From positions 1-43,462 of the forward strand of contig CAMYVT010000011.1 in NCBI GenBank assembly GCA_947302515.1: DNA of 43,462 nucleotides, written 5' to 3'. This stretch comes from an uncultured Caryophanales bacterium (lineage in GTDB: Bacteria > Bacillota_I > Bacilli_A > RF39 > UBA660). A program made the translations under genes and the position numbers. Below, in pieces: positions 1 to 7,334 of this stretch (its first letter is position 1; each line of letters begins with the position of its first letter). A model generated the notes under the pieces. That model searched no databases. It saw only the letters and a list, made by a program, of their open reading frames with translations, and was not told the DNA's origin.

Positions 1-391
1 CCATTACTGCTTCTGCTTCTAATAAATCAATTCTTCCATTTAAAAATGCTCTTTTAGTAAATTCTCCTGGTTCTGCTAATCTACATCCGTTTTCTAATAA
101 TAATTCTAATACTCTATTAGTTGGAGCAATACCACCATGAGTATTAATTTCTACTATATCTTCTACTGTGAAAGTCTTTGGTGCCTTCATAACTGATACT
201 AATACTTCATCTATTACTTCATTATTATCAACTATTTTTCCATAATTAATTGTATGTGAATCTACTTTAGTAAGATCTTTTCCTTTGAAGATTCTATTTA
301 CTATTTCTATAGCTTCTTCTCCAGATACTCTTACTATTGAAATTGCACCAATACCTTGAGATGTTGATATTGCACATATAGTATCATTCAT
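1..391 (-). CDS. mnmE: tRNA modification GTPase MnmE, N-terminal part (runs off the left edge)
   Basis: MnmE works with MnmG to modify the wobble uridine of certain tRNAs (cmnm5U/nm5U pathway). Only the first 130 codons are present. They match the formyl-tetrahydrofolate-binding N-domain: the start [13 protein letters not shown], the segment [15 protein letters not shown]-like INTHGG, and the signature [19 protein letters not shown] followed by EAEAV. The start at 391 (ATG on the minus strand) has a strong Shine-Dalgarno, AGGAGGG, a few bases upstream. The GTPase domain and C-terminus lie outside the window. It follows jag as in B. subtilis, but a terminator separates the two, so it probably has its own promoter in 392-540. 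Confidence 0.95.
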   Translation of the reverse strand, partial: MNDTICAISTSQGIGAISIVRVSGEEAIEIVNRIFKGKDLTKVDSHTINYGKIVDNNEVIDEVLVSVMKAPKTFTVEDIVEINTHGGIAPTNRVLELLLENGCRLAEPGEFTKRAFLNGRIDLLEAEAVM

Positions 392-540
392 GGTATCCCT
401 CCTTTTTCCTGGAATATTATAACATATTTATTAAATTTATGAAATTTTTTTGTGTAGACCTATCCATTATATTATAATTTTATCATTTATTTTTATTTAT
501 TCATTTATTAATAAAGAGAATAGGGTGTAAATAATGTAAA

Positions 541-572
541 AAAAAAGAAGATTATTCATCTTCTTTTGGTTT
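541..572 (-). terminator. Intrinsic terminator of the jag operon
   Basis: On the minus strand AAAAGAAGAT and ATCTTCTTTT form a 10-bp stem around a 5-nt loop and run into a T tract. The stop codon of jag lies in the loop, so the stem uses the last codons of the gene. Confidence 0.75.
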
Positions 573-1169
573 TACTACTACATAACGATTTGGTTCTTCG
601 CCTTCGCTTTCAGTATATACTCCTTTATAATTAGTTAAAGTATTATGAATAATTCTTCTTTCATAAGAATTCATTGAATCTAATTTTGCTTCTACTTTTG
701 ATGTTTTTACTTCTCTAGCAATTCTTTTAGCAAGTCTTTCTAATGATTTTTCTCTTTTTTCTTTATATTCGTTAACATCAATAATAAATTTATAATTTCT
801 TCCTAATTCTGTATTTAGATGTTGACTTACTATTAATGATAATGCTTTTAAATTTTTACCATTCTTACCAATTAATAGGGCATCATTATCTGAAAAAATA
901 ATGTATTTTGGTACTTCTTCTTTATTTTTTACCTCTATATTTACTGTGAATCCCATACTTTTTAGTATTTGAATTATAAATTCTTTAATATGTTTAACTA
1001 CTTCTCTTTTTTCAACTACTTCAATTTCTACTTTTTTACTCTTGAATAAACCACCTTTTGATTCTCCTAATTCTTTAATGAATAAGTTTTCTTCTACCTC
1101 TTGTAAATCTTCTTTTGCATTTTGAATAGCTTCTTCTTTTGTTTTTCCTGAATAATTATGCTTTTCCAT
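552..1169 (-). CDS. jag: Jag/KhpB-type RNA-binding protein (KH and R3H domains)
   Basis: Cytoplasmic RNA-binding protein usually encoded next to yidC. In Gram-positive bacteria the Jag/KhpB family acts with KhpA in RNA binding and cell-division or envelope control. The 205 residues show a Jag_N domain (about 1-50, with GKTKEEAIQNA and the basic FKSKKVEIEV), a KH domain with the loop IGKNGKNLKAL (residues 100-110), and an R3H segment near 163-178 (SYERRIIHNTL). Length is normal for the family. It overlaps the 3' end of yidC by 14 nt, which implies translational coupling. The terminator at its stop codon closes the rpmH-rnpA-yidC-jag unit. Confidence 0.93.
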   Translation of the reverse strand: MEKHNYSGKTKEEAIQNAKEDLQEVEENLFIKELGESKGGLFKSKKVEIEVVEKREVVKHIKEFIIQILKSMGFTVNIEVKNKEEVPKYIIFSDNDALLIGKNGKNLKALSLIVSQHLNTELGRNYKFIIDVNEYKEKREKSLERLAKRIAREVKTSKVEAKLDSMNSYERRIIHNTLTNYKGVYTESEGEEPNRYVVVKPKEDE

Positions 1170-2085
1170 TTACTTCTTTACTCCTTTTCACTAATATATT
1201 TTGAACTATGGTGAACAAATTAGATGTTACCCAGTAGATTCCTAATCCAGTTGGCATGAAAAATGCTGTAACAATAATCATACCTGTCATCATTGTAGGC
1301 ATCATTTTCATAGTTGGATCTTCCATGTTTGCTGTTCCATTCATTTTAAATGATAGGAAAGTAGTTCCAGCTATTATTAACATTAATATAATATATGAAT
1401 AAAAAGTTGCTGTTGTAATACCTACAGTTGGTGTTGTACCTAATTGTAATCCTAAGAAAATATCCTCAAAAATTACAGGTGTTCTTTGTACAGCTTCAAA
1501 GAAAGCTACAAATATTGGTAATTGAATTAAAGCAAATAAACAACCTGATAGGGGACTAATATTATATTTTTTATATATAGCCATCATTTCTTGATTTTGT
1601 TTCATCATTGAATCTTGATCTGTTTTTCCTTCATATTTTTTTTGTAATTTATTTAATTCTGGTTGAGCTTTCTTCATTAATTCTGATTGCATAGCAGTCT
1701 TTTTTGTTAATGGGAAAGCTATTAATCTTATAAACAAACTTATTATAATTACTGATATACCATAATTTTTTACTATATTACCTAATTGTAATAATACAAA
1801 TGATAATGGTTTTACAAAAATACTATTCCATAGACCTTCATATCCTCCTGAAGTTAATTTAAAATTTTTACATTCAGGAAGAGAATCTAAATCTACTTTA
1901 TATTTTTTATATAATTCAATTGTATGTTTATTTGTTGGTTTACAAATAATATTTTTTGTTAATGTTTGTCCTGTTGCTTCATTTTTTACTGCTTTATTAT
2001 CTTTATCTGTTAGTGTTTTTGTACATCCTGTAGATAAAATTAATAAAAATACTATTAAAATAATTTTCCATTTATTATTCTTCAT
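1156..2085 (-). CDS. yidC: YidC/Oxa1/SpoIIIJ membrane protein insertase (lipoprotein)
   Basis: Inserts and folds inner-membrane proteins, alone or with the Sec translocon. The 309-residue protein begins with a lipoprotein signal peptide and lipobox LSTGC (Cys21), typical of Gram-positive YidC. The family core follows: the hydrophilic-groove arginine in SLFIRLIAFPLTKK (Arg120), the Met-rich cytoplasmic loop with two helices (about 130-170), YNISPLSGCLFALIQLPIF, and the final FFMPTGLGIYWVTSNLF. It is about 50 residues longer than B. subtilis SpoIIIJ because of an extracytoplasmic segment (22-85) holding Cys48 and Cys72, which could form a disulfide (inference). Shine-Dalgarno AGGAAA lies before the ATG. 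It overlaps jag and follows rnpA by 21 nt. Confidence 0.96.
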   Translation of the reverse strand: MKNNKWKIILIVFLLILSTGCTKTLTDKDNKAVKNEATGQTLTKNIICKPTNKHTIELYKKYKVDLDSLPECKNFKLTSGGYEGLWNSIFVKPLSFVLLQLGNIVKNYGISVIIISLFIRLIAFPLTKKTAMQSELMKKAQPELNKLQKKYEGKTDQDSMMKQNQEMMAIYKKYNISPLSGCLFALIQLPIFVAFFEAVQRTPVIFEDIFLGLQLGTTPTVGITTATFYSYIILMLIIAGTTFLSFKMNGTANMEDPTMKMMPTMMTGMIIVTAFFMPTGLGIYWVTSNLFTIVQNILVKRSKEVNGKA

Positions 2086-2106
2086 ACAGTTTCCTTTCTT
2101 ATGTTG

Positions 2107-2421
2107 TTAGATTAATTCTATTAACTCATTTTCTAATTGTTGATAGGACTTCTCTAAAACTCCTCTTCTTAATATTATAATATAATCTTTTCCTTTTATA
2201 TAGTCTTTTTTATTATTATCAATTATATTACGAACTATTCTTTTATATTTATTACGAAATACTGCATTTCCTAATTTTTTACTTACTGAAATACCATATC
2301 TGTTATAGGGTAATTCATTATCTAAATTATATACTACATAGCATCTATTTTTACTACACGAACCATCTTTCATGATTTTTTCAAAATCACGATTATGTTT
2401 TACTATATATAATTTTTTCAT
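2107..2421 (-). CDS. rnpA: Ribonuclease P protein component
   Basis: Protein subunit of RNase P, which together with the catalytic RNA (not in this window) matures tRNA 5' ends. The 104 residues contain the family signature: RYGISVSKKLGNAVFRNK followed by KRIVRNII, the RNR-type basic helix that contacts RNA. The frame can be extended by three codons to a GTG, but the Shine-Dalgarno AAAGGG is badly spaced for it, so the ATG encoding MKKLYIV is preferred. It lies between rpmH and yidC as in nearly all bacteria. A hairpin and T run just upstream (2443-2470) probably lower its expression relative to rpmH. Confidence 0.95.
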   Translation of the reverse strand: MKKLYIVKHNRDFEKIMKDGSCSKNRCYVVYNLDNELPYNRYGISVSKKLGNAVFRNKYKRIVRNIIDNNKKDYIKGKDYIIILRRGVLEKSYQQLENELIELI

Positions 2422-2442
2422 AATTATCACAACCCTTTAGAG

Positions 2443-2470
2443 TAAAAAACCACTGTTTAGGCAGCGGTGA
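2443..2470 (-). terminator. Terminator/attenuator between rpmH and rnpA
   Basis: On the minus strand ACCGCTG pairs with CAGTGGT (one G-U) across a 6-nt loop and is followed by six T. It starts right after the rpmH stop. Read-through would supply rnpA, yidC and jag, giving high L34 and lower downstream expression. The hairpin is visible; the regulatory effect is inferred. Confidence 0.7.
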
Positions 2471-2471
2471 T

Positions 2472-2594
2472 TTATTTACTTAAACTTTTACGTCCTTTAC
2501 GACGGCGACGATTTAATATATTAGTTTTTTTACGTGCAAAAAATCCTAGTTTTTTTGATTTTTTACGATTATTTGGTTGATATGTTCTTTTCAT
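2472..2594 (-). CDS. rpmH: 50S ribosomal protein L34 (short form)
   Basis: Small basic protein of the large ribosomal subunit. The N-terminus MKRTYQPNNRKKSK and the C-terminus RRRRKGRKSLSK are diagnostic. It is only 40 residues. L34 proteins usually have 44-46, and comparison with the B. subtilis protein indicates four missing residues in the middle, where the usual segment between GFRAR and RRRRKGR is shortened. The longest open frame begins 20 codons earlier, but GGGAGGTGG lies seven bases before the ATG at 2594 and fixes the start. A strong promoter is at 2625-2654. Confidence 0.96.
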   Translation of the reverse strand: MKRTYQPNNRKKSKKLGFFARKKTNILNRRRRKGRKSLSK

Positions 2595-2624
2595 TGCTTC
2601 CACCTCCCGACATAAATCTACATT

Positions 2625-2654
2625 ATTATAATAATAGATTCCTTTATTTGTCAA
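2625..2654 (-). promoter_or_regulatory. Sigma-A promoter of rpmH
   Basis: On the minus strand TTGACA (2649-2654) and TATAAT (2625-2630) are separated by 18 nt. Both hexamers are perfect. It fires away from dnaA, at the edge of the origin. Confidence 0.8.
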
Positions 2655-2675
2655 TAAAATCTTTCTTTTTAAAAC

Positions 2676-2818
2676 TTTTTTCCACTTTTACACAGGTTTG
2701 TTTAAAATTATTATTTAGTATGTGTTTAAAAATTTGTGGAAAATGTGGAAAACTATTTAATAATTATATATTACTAATAGTTTTTATGTGGATAAATATG
2801 TGGATAACTTGTGGAGAA
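2676..2818. other. oriC: Chromosomal origin, DnaA-box cluster upstream of dnaA
   Basis: DnaA boxes (TTATCCACA, here mostly seen as TGTGGATAA) cluster here. Two are perfect, at 2787-2795 and 2799-2807. Single-mismatch copies are at 2735-2743 and 2744-2752 (TGTGGAAAA twice, directly adjacent) and 2810-2818 (TGTGGAGAA). Degenerate copies in the other orientation are at 2678-2686 and 2686-2694. An A/T-only-like stretch at 2751-2786 lies between the two groups and could unwind. Divergent rpmH and dnaA flank it. Which of this segment and the dnaA-dnaN gap holds the unwinding element cannot be decided from sequence alone. Confidence 0.85.
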
Positions 2819-2835
2819 AAGTTTTTTATTAAAAG

Positions 2836-2867
2836 TTGTTTATTTTTTCCGCAAACTAATGTAGAAT
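2836..2867 (+). promoter_or_regulatory. Possible dnaA promoter
   Basis: TAGAAT (2862-2867) preceded by TG at a distance of zero to one base is the best -10 candidate upstream of dnaA. The -35 is poor (TTGTTT at 2836-2841 with a long 20-nt spacer). It sits just downstream of the DnaA boxes, which would fit autoregulation. Confidence 0.35.
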
Positions 2868-2904
2868 AGAACGTGATTAATGATTCTTGTGGGGAGATGG
2901 TAAT

Positions 2905-4287
2905 TTGAATGTAGATATCGTATGGTCAAAATTACTAAGTAGTTTAAAAGATAAACTAACATCTCTGTCCTATAATACATGGTTTTCAGAAACGGAATTA
3001 TATAAGTTATATGATGATAAAGCTATTATTATAGTACCAATGCCAATTCATAAAAAACATTTATTAGATAATTATTCTGACCTTATTTCTTCATTATTAT
3101 ATGAAATAACTAATACTAATTATGAATTATCTTTTTTATTAAAAGAAGAAATAGAAGATGAAGAGATTGAAGAGCAAATTACAAGTGAATTTATTAGTAA
3201 AAATGAGGATGGGGATAAATCTTATAAAGCAAATTCTAATTTAAATCCAAATTATACTTTTGATAACTTTATAGTTGGTAATTCTAATAAATTTGCACAT
3301 GCAGCAGCATTATCAGTAGCAGAAAATCCTGGTAGAATATATAATCCTTTATTTTTATATGGTAATAGTGGAGTGGGTAAGACACACTTAATGCATGCTA
3401 TTGGTAATTATATTCATCAAAATTCTGATAAAAGAGTATTATATGTTACTTCAGAACAGTTTGTTGATGAATTTGTTAAAACTAATAGAAAAGATGAAAA
3501 TGGTACTAATTTTAATTATGTTGAATTTTTCAAAAACAAATATAGAAATATTGATGTATTAATAATTGATGATATTCAGTATTTAGGTGGTGCACAACAA
3601 TCACAACAAGAATTTTTCCACACTTTTAATAATTTATTTAATGATAGTAAACAAATAATTGTATCTTCTGATAGAAGTCCTGATGATTTAAAACAACTTG
3701 AAGATCGTTTAAGAACTAGATTTAGTTGGGGATTGAGAGTTAATATTTCTCCTCCTGATTACAATTTAAGAAGAGATATATTAAAGAAAAAAATTATAGC
3801 AAATAATTTTGAAAAAGATATTCCCGATGATGTAGTTGAATATATTGCTTCTAATATAGGTCCTGATGTTAGACATTTAGAAGGTGCTATTACCAGATTG
3901 GTTGCTTATTCTACTATTATGGGTGGAGAAAAAATTACTTTAGATTTAGCTATAGAAGCTCTTAAAGACTTTAATAATAAAGGAATAGGGGAAAAGAATG
4001 ATGTTCACCGTATACAAAGAATTGTTTCAGATTATTTTCAAATATCTGTTGAAGATATTAGAAGTAAAAAGAGAAGTTCTAATATTTCTTTTCCCAGACA
4101 AATTGCCATGTATTTATGTAGAAATATGACTAATGAATCATTTCCTAAGATAGGTATCGAATTTGGTGGAAAGGATCATTCTACAGTAATGCATTCTGTT
4201 GAAAAAATTGAAAAAGAGATAAAGGACAATAAAGATCTTGCTAATATTATAGAAAAATTAAAAAAAGATATTGGGGTTGTGCAATAA
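2905..4287 (+). CDS. dnaA: Chromosomal replication initiator DnaA
   Basis: AAA+ ATPase that binds DnaA boxes and opens oriC. The protein has the N-terminal domain (IVWSKLLSSL, SYNTWFSE), an acidic variable linker (about 75-105), the AAA+ core with Walker A GNSGVGKTH (near residue 153), Walker B VLIIDDIQ and sensor RLRTRFSWGL, and the C-terminal DNA-binding domain with GGKDHSTVMHSVEKI. Start choice: an open frame begins at TTG 2887, but GGGGAG (2890-2895) lies eight bases before a second TTG at 2905, which gives an N-terminus of normal length (460 aa). No ATG is available, so a TTG start is likely and may limit expression. Confidence 0.96.
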   Translation: MNVDIVWSKLLSSLKDKLTSLSYNTWFSETELYKLYDDKAIIIVPMPIHKKHLLDNYSDLISSLLYEITNTNYELSFLLKEEIEDEEIEEQITSEFISKNEDGDKSYKANSNLNPNYTFDNFIVGNSNKFAHAAALSVAENPGRIYNPLFLYGNSGVGKTHLMHAIGNYIHQNSDKRVLYVTSEQFVDEFVKTNRKDENGTNFNYVEFFKNKYRNIDVLIIDDIQYLGGAQQSQQEFFHTFNNLFNDSKQIIVSSDRSPDDLKQLEDRLRTRFSWGLRVNISPPDYNLRRDILKKKIIANNFEKDIPDDVVEYIASNIGPDVRHLEGAITRLVAYSTIMGGEKITLDLAIEALKDFNNKGIGEKNDVHRIQRIVSDYFQISVEDIRSKKRSSNISFPRQIAMYLCRNMTNESFPKIGIEFGGKDHSTVMHSVEKIEKEIKDNKDLANIIEKLKKDIGVVQ

Positions 4288-4377
4288 AAATATTTATTAA
4301 CAGTTTATTAACAATTGTTTTTATAAAAAATACTTTTATTTATAATGAAAAAAGTTGCTTATTAACTTTTTCCACAA
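4288..4377. other. dnaA-dnaN intergenic region: AT-rich direct repeats and a DnaA box
   Basis: TTTATTAACA occurs at 4293-4302 and again at 4304-4313, an 11-bp period. A related TTATTAAC is near 4359. A one-mismatch DnaA box (TTTTCCACA) is at 4368-4376. In B. subtilis the unwinding element lies in this same gap, so a bipartite origin is plausible. No terminator for dnaA is evident. Confidence 0.5.
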
Positions 4378-4384
4378 CTATAAT
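4355..4384 (+). promoter_or_regulatory. dnaN promoter overlapping a DnaA box
   Basis: TTGCTT (4355-4360) and TATAAT (4379-4384) are 18 nt apart. The DnaA box at 4368-4376 lies inside the spacer, so bound DnaA should compete with RNA polymerase. Confidence 0.6.
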
Positions 4385-4415
4385 ACAAATAATTTAAAAG
4401 AAAGAAGGAATAATT

Positions 4416-5543
4416 ATGAAATTTACAATTAAAAAAGATATTTTATTGGATGCTTTGATTAAAGTTTCAAAAGCAATCTCTACTAAAAATTTAATACCTG
4501 TTCTTGGAGGAATAAAATTTGACTTAAAGAAAAAGAAACTTACTTTAACTGCTAGTGATAATGACATTACTATTCAAACTGTTATAGAAAGTAATTCTGA
4601 TGATGAATTTAAGATTGATAGTGATGGTAGTATTATTATTTCGGGTAAATATATATTAGATATAGTAAGAAAATTACCTGATGAATATATTAATATTGAA
4701 GTAGTTGATGATTTAAAAATCCTTATTTATACAGATAATAGTGAATTTAATTTAAATGGAATTAGTGAAAGCGAATATCCTAATGTAGGATTAGAAGAAA
4801 GTAAAAAGAAAATTGATATGAAGGCTGGAACTTTAAAAGCTATTGTTAATCAAACTGCTTTTGCTACTTCTAATGAAGAAAGTAAGCCTGTACTTACTGG
4901 TATTAATTTTAATATAGTAGGGGATGTACTTGAATGTAATGCAACTGATTCATATAGATTAGCTAGAAAAGTTGTTAAATTAGAAAAAGTAAGTGATGAA
5001 AATTATAATATAGTTATTCCTAGTAGAAATGTAGTAGAATTTACTAAGATTCTTGGAGATGATGAGGATACTGTTGAATTACACATCTTTAATAATAAAA
5101 TATTATTTAAGAATGGTAATTTAAAATTTGAATCTAGATTAATTAATGGTGCTTATCCTAATACTTCTAATTTATTACCTGAAGATTCTATGTTAGTTGT
5201 TAGTACTAATTTAAATGATTTCTATAATGTTATTGATCGTGTTAGTATTCTTACTTCTGATAAAGAAAAAAATATTGTTACTTTAGAAACTCAAGGTAAT
5301 ACTTTAATTCTTAAGAGTAGTTCTGTTGAAATTGGTAGAGTAGAAGAAAAAATGACTATTAATAAGAATAACGATGAAGATATTAAAATATCTTTCAGTG
5401 CTAAGTATATGATGGATGCTTTAAAAAGTTTTTCCACAGAAACTGTTGATTTAAATTTTGTAGGGGAAATAAAACCAATATTAATAAAATCTAGTGAAGA
5501 TGATACTTTAACTCAGTTAGTTTTACCTATTAGAACATATTAG
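4416..5543 (+). CDS. dnaN: DNA polymerase III sliding clamp (beta subunit)
   Basis: Ring-shaped clamp that tethers DNA polymerase III and other repair factors to DNA. The 375 residues are of normal length and show the family pattern: MKFTIKKDILLDALIKVSKAIS at the start, TTDSYRLA-like ATDSYRLARK in domain 2, LINGAYPN, and the C-terminal LTQLVLPIRTY that forms part of the partner-binding pocket. Shine-Dalgarno GAAGGA precedes the ATG. It lies directly after dnaA, but has its own promoter within the gap and a terminator immediately downstream, so it is not co-transcribed with recF. Confidence 0.97.
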   Translation: MKFTIKKDILLDALIKVSKAISTKNLIPVLGGIKFDLKKKKLTLTASDNDITIQTVIESNSDDEFKIDSDGSIIISGKYILDIVRKLPDEYINIEVVDDLKILIYTDNSEFNLNGISESEYPNVGLEESKKKIDMKAGTLKAIVNQTAFATSNEESKPVLTGINFNIVGDVLECNATDSYRLARKVVKLEKVSDENYNIVIPSRNVVEFTKILGDDEDTVELHIFNNKILFKNGNLKFESRLINGAYPNTSNLLPEDSMLVVSTNLNDFYNVIDRVSILTSDKEKNIVTLETQGNTLILKSSSVEIGRVEEKMTINKNNDEDIKISFSAKYMMDALKSFSTETVDLNFVGEIKPILIKSSEDDTLTQLVLPIRTY

Positions 5544-5567
5544 AGAGAATTTTCTCTCTTTTTTTAT
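5542..5567 (+). terminator. dnaN terminator
   Basis: AGAGAGAA and TTCTCTCT form a compact stem directly after the dnaN stop, followed by a run of T. Confidence 0.75.
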
Positions 5568-5570
5568 TTA

Positions 5571-5600
5571 TTCGACATAATTCGATATATTTCGACATTT
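5571..5600 (+). repeat. Three tandem 10-bp repeats upstream of the comK-like gene
   Basis: The decamers TTCGACATAA, TTCGATATAT and TTCGACATTT follow one another without a gap. The period is one helical turn, so a protein would meet TTCGA on the same face three times. The last copy overlaps a possible -35 (TCGACA 5592-5597), with TATTAA at 5614-5619, 16 nt away. An operator for the next gene is a reasonable inference. Confidence 0.6.
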
Positions 5601-5625
5601 TTATTTGTTATTTTATTAAACAAAG

Positions 5626-5636
5626 CCATTTAATGG
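5626..5636. promoter_or_regulatory. Short palindrome before the comK-like gene
   Basis: CCATT-T-AATGG is a perfect inverted repeat flanked by AAA and TTT, just upstream of the Shine-Dalgarno. It could be an operator or a small mRNA hairpin near the ribosome binding site. Confidence 0.35.
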
Positions 5637-5652
5637 TTTTAGGGGGGATAAT

Positions 5653-6105
5653 ATGATAAATAAATATGAATTTAGTAAGGGGACATTAGCTGTTGTTCCA
5701 AATGATCAAGAGAGTAGTTTAGTATTTGAAGATAATGATAGATATATTATTCAAAATACTCCTTTTCAAATTATGGAGGATAGTTGTAGATATTTTGGTA
5801 GTTCTTATCAAGGTAGAAAAGAAGGGGCTAAAGCTATATTAGGTGCTGAATATAAAGTACCTATTGTTATTGAAGATTCTAGTAATTTAATTGCATTTCC
5901 TACTACTTCTCCTTTTGCAAGTGATTGTTGTTGGATATCATTAAATAGAGTACAAAATATTTATAAAATTGATAGTTGTAATACTAGAATTGTGTTTGAT
6001 AATAATGAAGAAATAATTGTTCCTTGCTCTTTTAGATCAGTAGAAAACCAATTATCTAGAGCTGCTAGATTAGATTTAATTTTAAAAAATAGAAAAAATA
6101 GTTAA
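5653..6105 (+). CDS. comK: ComK-family competence transcription factor
   Basis: In Bacillus and relatives ComK activates DNA-uptake genes by binding AT-rich K-boxes. The 150-residue protein matches it closely along its length: CRYFGSSYQGRKEG (residues 45-58; B. subtilis CRFFGSSYAGRKAG), a PI..DPSN-like segment with PIVIEDSSN (70-78), FPT (82-84), CWIS (93-96) and ENQ (131-133). It lacks the C-terminal extension of the 192-residue B. subtilis protein, the part tied there to proteolytic control. Shine-Dalgarno AGGGGGG is very strong. It has its own terminator and sits between dnaN and recF, the position of yaaA in B. subtilis. Family assignment is strong; a role in competence here is inferred. 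Confidence 0.85.
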   Translation: MINKYEFSKGTLAVVPNDQESSLVFEDNDRYIIQNTPFQIMEDSCRYFGSSYQGRKEGAKAILGAEYKVPIVIEDSSNLIAFPTTSPFASDCCWISLNRVQNIYKIDSCNTRIVFDNNEEIIVPCSFRSVENQLSRAARLDLILKNRKNS

Positions 6106-6119
6106 AAAACTATTTTTTT
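6093..6119 (+). terminator. Terminator of the comK-like gene
   Basis: AAAAAATAGTT and AACTATTTTTT form an 11-bp stem with a 4-nt loop and a T tail. The left arm contains the final codons and the stop codon overlaps the loop side. Confidence 0.75.
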
Positions 6120-6133
6120 AGTGCTTTTAAAGG

Positions 6134-6173
6134 CCATATATGGTATAATATTAGTGTATGTATAGTTATACCA
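6134..6173 (+). promoter_or_regulatory. recF promoter with nested palindromes
   Basis: An extended -10 (TG at 6141-6142, TATAAT 6144-6149) is overlapped by two symmetric elements. One is the palindrome CCATATATGG (6134-6143). The other is an inverted repeat, TGGTATAA (6141-6148) with TTATACCA (6166-6173). The arms bracket the -10 and the expected transcript start, so a repressor site is plausible. Confidence 0.55.
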
Positions 6174-6194
6174 CATTGGGGATAGGTGAAGCGT

Positions 6195-6221
6195 ATGTGT
6201 CTTTTAAATAGGAATAAATGA
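6195..6221 (+). CDS. Possible 8-codon leader peptide overlapping the recF start
   Basis: The frame reads MCLLNRNK and stops at TGA 6219-6221. That stop overlaps the recF ATG (6218-6220) in the arrangement ATGA. AGGTG (6184-6188) is well placed for this start, whereas recF itself has only a weak AGGA-like site. The layout suggests translational coupling of recF to a short leader. Too short for any similarity evidence; the call rests on spacing alone. Confidence 0.4.
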   Translation: MCLLNRNK

Positions 6222-7330
6222 AAATTAGTAATATTGGTTTAGTTCATTTTCGTAATTATTTGAAACTAAATATTTCTTTTGGCCCAAAGATGAATATTTT
6301 TGTGGGTGATAATGCTCAAGGTAAGACTAATATTCTTGAAGCTATTACAATACTTGCTCTTACTAAATCTCATAGAGTAGGGGCTAGTCCAAACATAATA
6401 ATGTTTGATAAAAAAAAGTGTAAGATTAGTGGATTTATTAAGAAAGAAAAGATACTTACTAAATTAAATGTGGAAATTAATGAAGATACAAAAAAATTAA
6501 GTGTTAATAACACTATTATTAAGAAAATTTCAGACTACATTTCTAATCTTAATGTTATTGTATTTACTCCAGATGATTTAGAAATTATAAAAGGTTCTCC
6601 TAATGTTAGAAGAAATTTACTTAATATTGAATTATCACAATTATCTAAGGAATATTTAAATATTTATAATGAATATAATAAATTACTTAAAACTAGAAAT
6701 GAGTATTTAAAAATATTATTTAATAATAGTATTGCAGATACTGAATATTTAGATGTTGTTACTGATAAATTAATTGAAAAAGCTATTTTTATTTATCAAA
6801 AAAGAAAAGAATATATTGATTTAATAAATATTAATATTAATAGTTATTTTAATGATGTTTCTGGTGATAATGGATTATCTATTAATTATATTACTAATGT
6901 TTTATTTGATAATTTTGAATATGAAACAATACGTAAGAAATTAAAACATACTTTTAAGAAGAATTATTTAAAAGAACTTAATTATGGTATGACTATATAT
7001 GGTCCTCATAGAGATGATTTTATATTTGATTATAATGGTAATGATCTTAAATATTTTGGTTCTCAAGGACAACAAAAAGTAGCTATATTATCTTTTAAAT
7101 TATCTGAAATATCCATATTTAAAGATATTACTGGTACTTTACCTGTATTATTAATGGATGATATTTTTAGTGAATTAGATGTTAAAAAGAGAAATAAATT
7201 ACTTAAAATAATACAATTAAATGATATTCAAAGTATTATTACAACAACAGATTTAAGGAATATTAATAAAAAATATATAAAGGATGCTAATATATATTAT
7301 GTTAAAAATGGAATTGTAGAGAGAAGGTAG
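6218..7330 (+). CDS. recF: DNA replication and repair protein RecF
   Basis: SMC-like ATPase that helps load RecA at single-strand gaps through the RecFOR pathway. The 370 residues contain an N-terminal FRNY motif ([10 protein letters not shown]), Walker [10 protein letters not shown] near residue 31, the ABC-type signature [15 protein letters not shown] and Walker [13 protein letters not shown]. Length is normal. It ends four bases before gyrB, so recF-gyrB-gyrA probably form one operon driven by the promoter at 6134-6173. The usual yaaA gene upstream is absent. Confidence 0.96.
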   Translation: MKISNIGLVHFRNYLKLNISFGPKMNIFVGDNAQGKTNILEAITILALTKSHRVGASPNIIMFDKKKCKISGFIKKEKILTKLNVEINEDTKKLSVNNTIIKKISDYISNLNVIVFTPDDLEIIKGSPNVRRNLLNIELSQLSKEYLNIYNEYNKLLKTRNEYLKILFNNSIADTEYLDVVTDKLIEKAIFIYQKRKEYIDLINININSYFNDVSGDNGLSINYITNVLFDNFEYETIRKKLKHTFKKNYLKELNYGMTIYGPHRDDFIFDYNGNDLKYFGSQGQQKVAILSFKLSEISIFKDITGTLPVLLMDDIFSELDVKKRNKLLKIIQLNDIQSIITTTDLRNINKKYIKDANIYYVKNGIVERR

Positions 7331-7334
7331 GAAA

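Noticed and set aside
2534..2869. 111-codon open frame opposite rpmH and through oriC
   Set aside because: Antisense to rpmH and composed of Phe/Leu-rich translation of AT-rich origin DNA; no ribosome binding site.
2887..2904. Upstream TTG start for dnaA
   Set aside because: The Shine-Dalgarno GGGGAG would fall inside the coding sequence; the next TTG is spaced correctly.
5571..5636. ComK boxes (AAAA-N5-TTTT pairs) in front of the comK-like gene, for autoregulation
   Set aside because: No such pair was found in this stretch.
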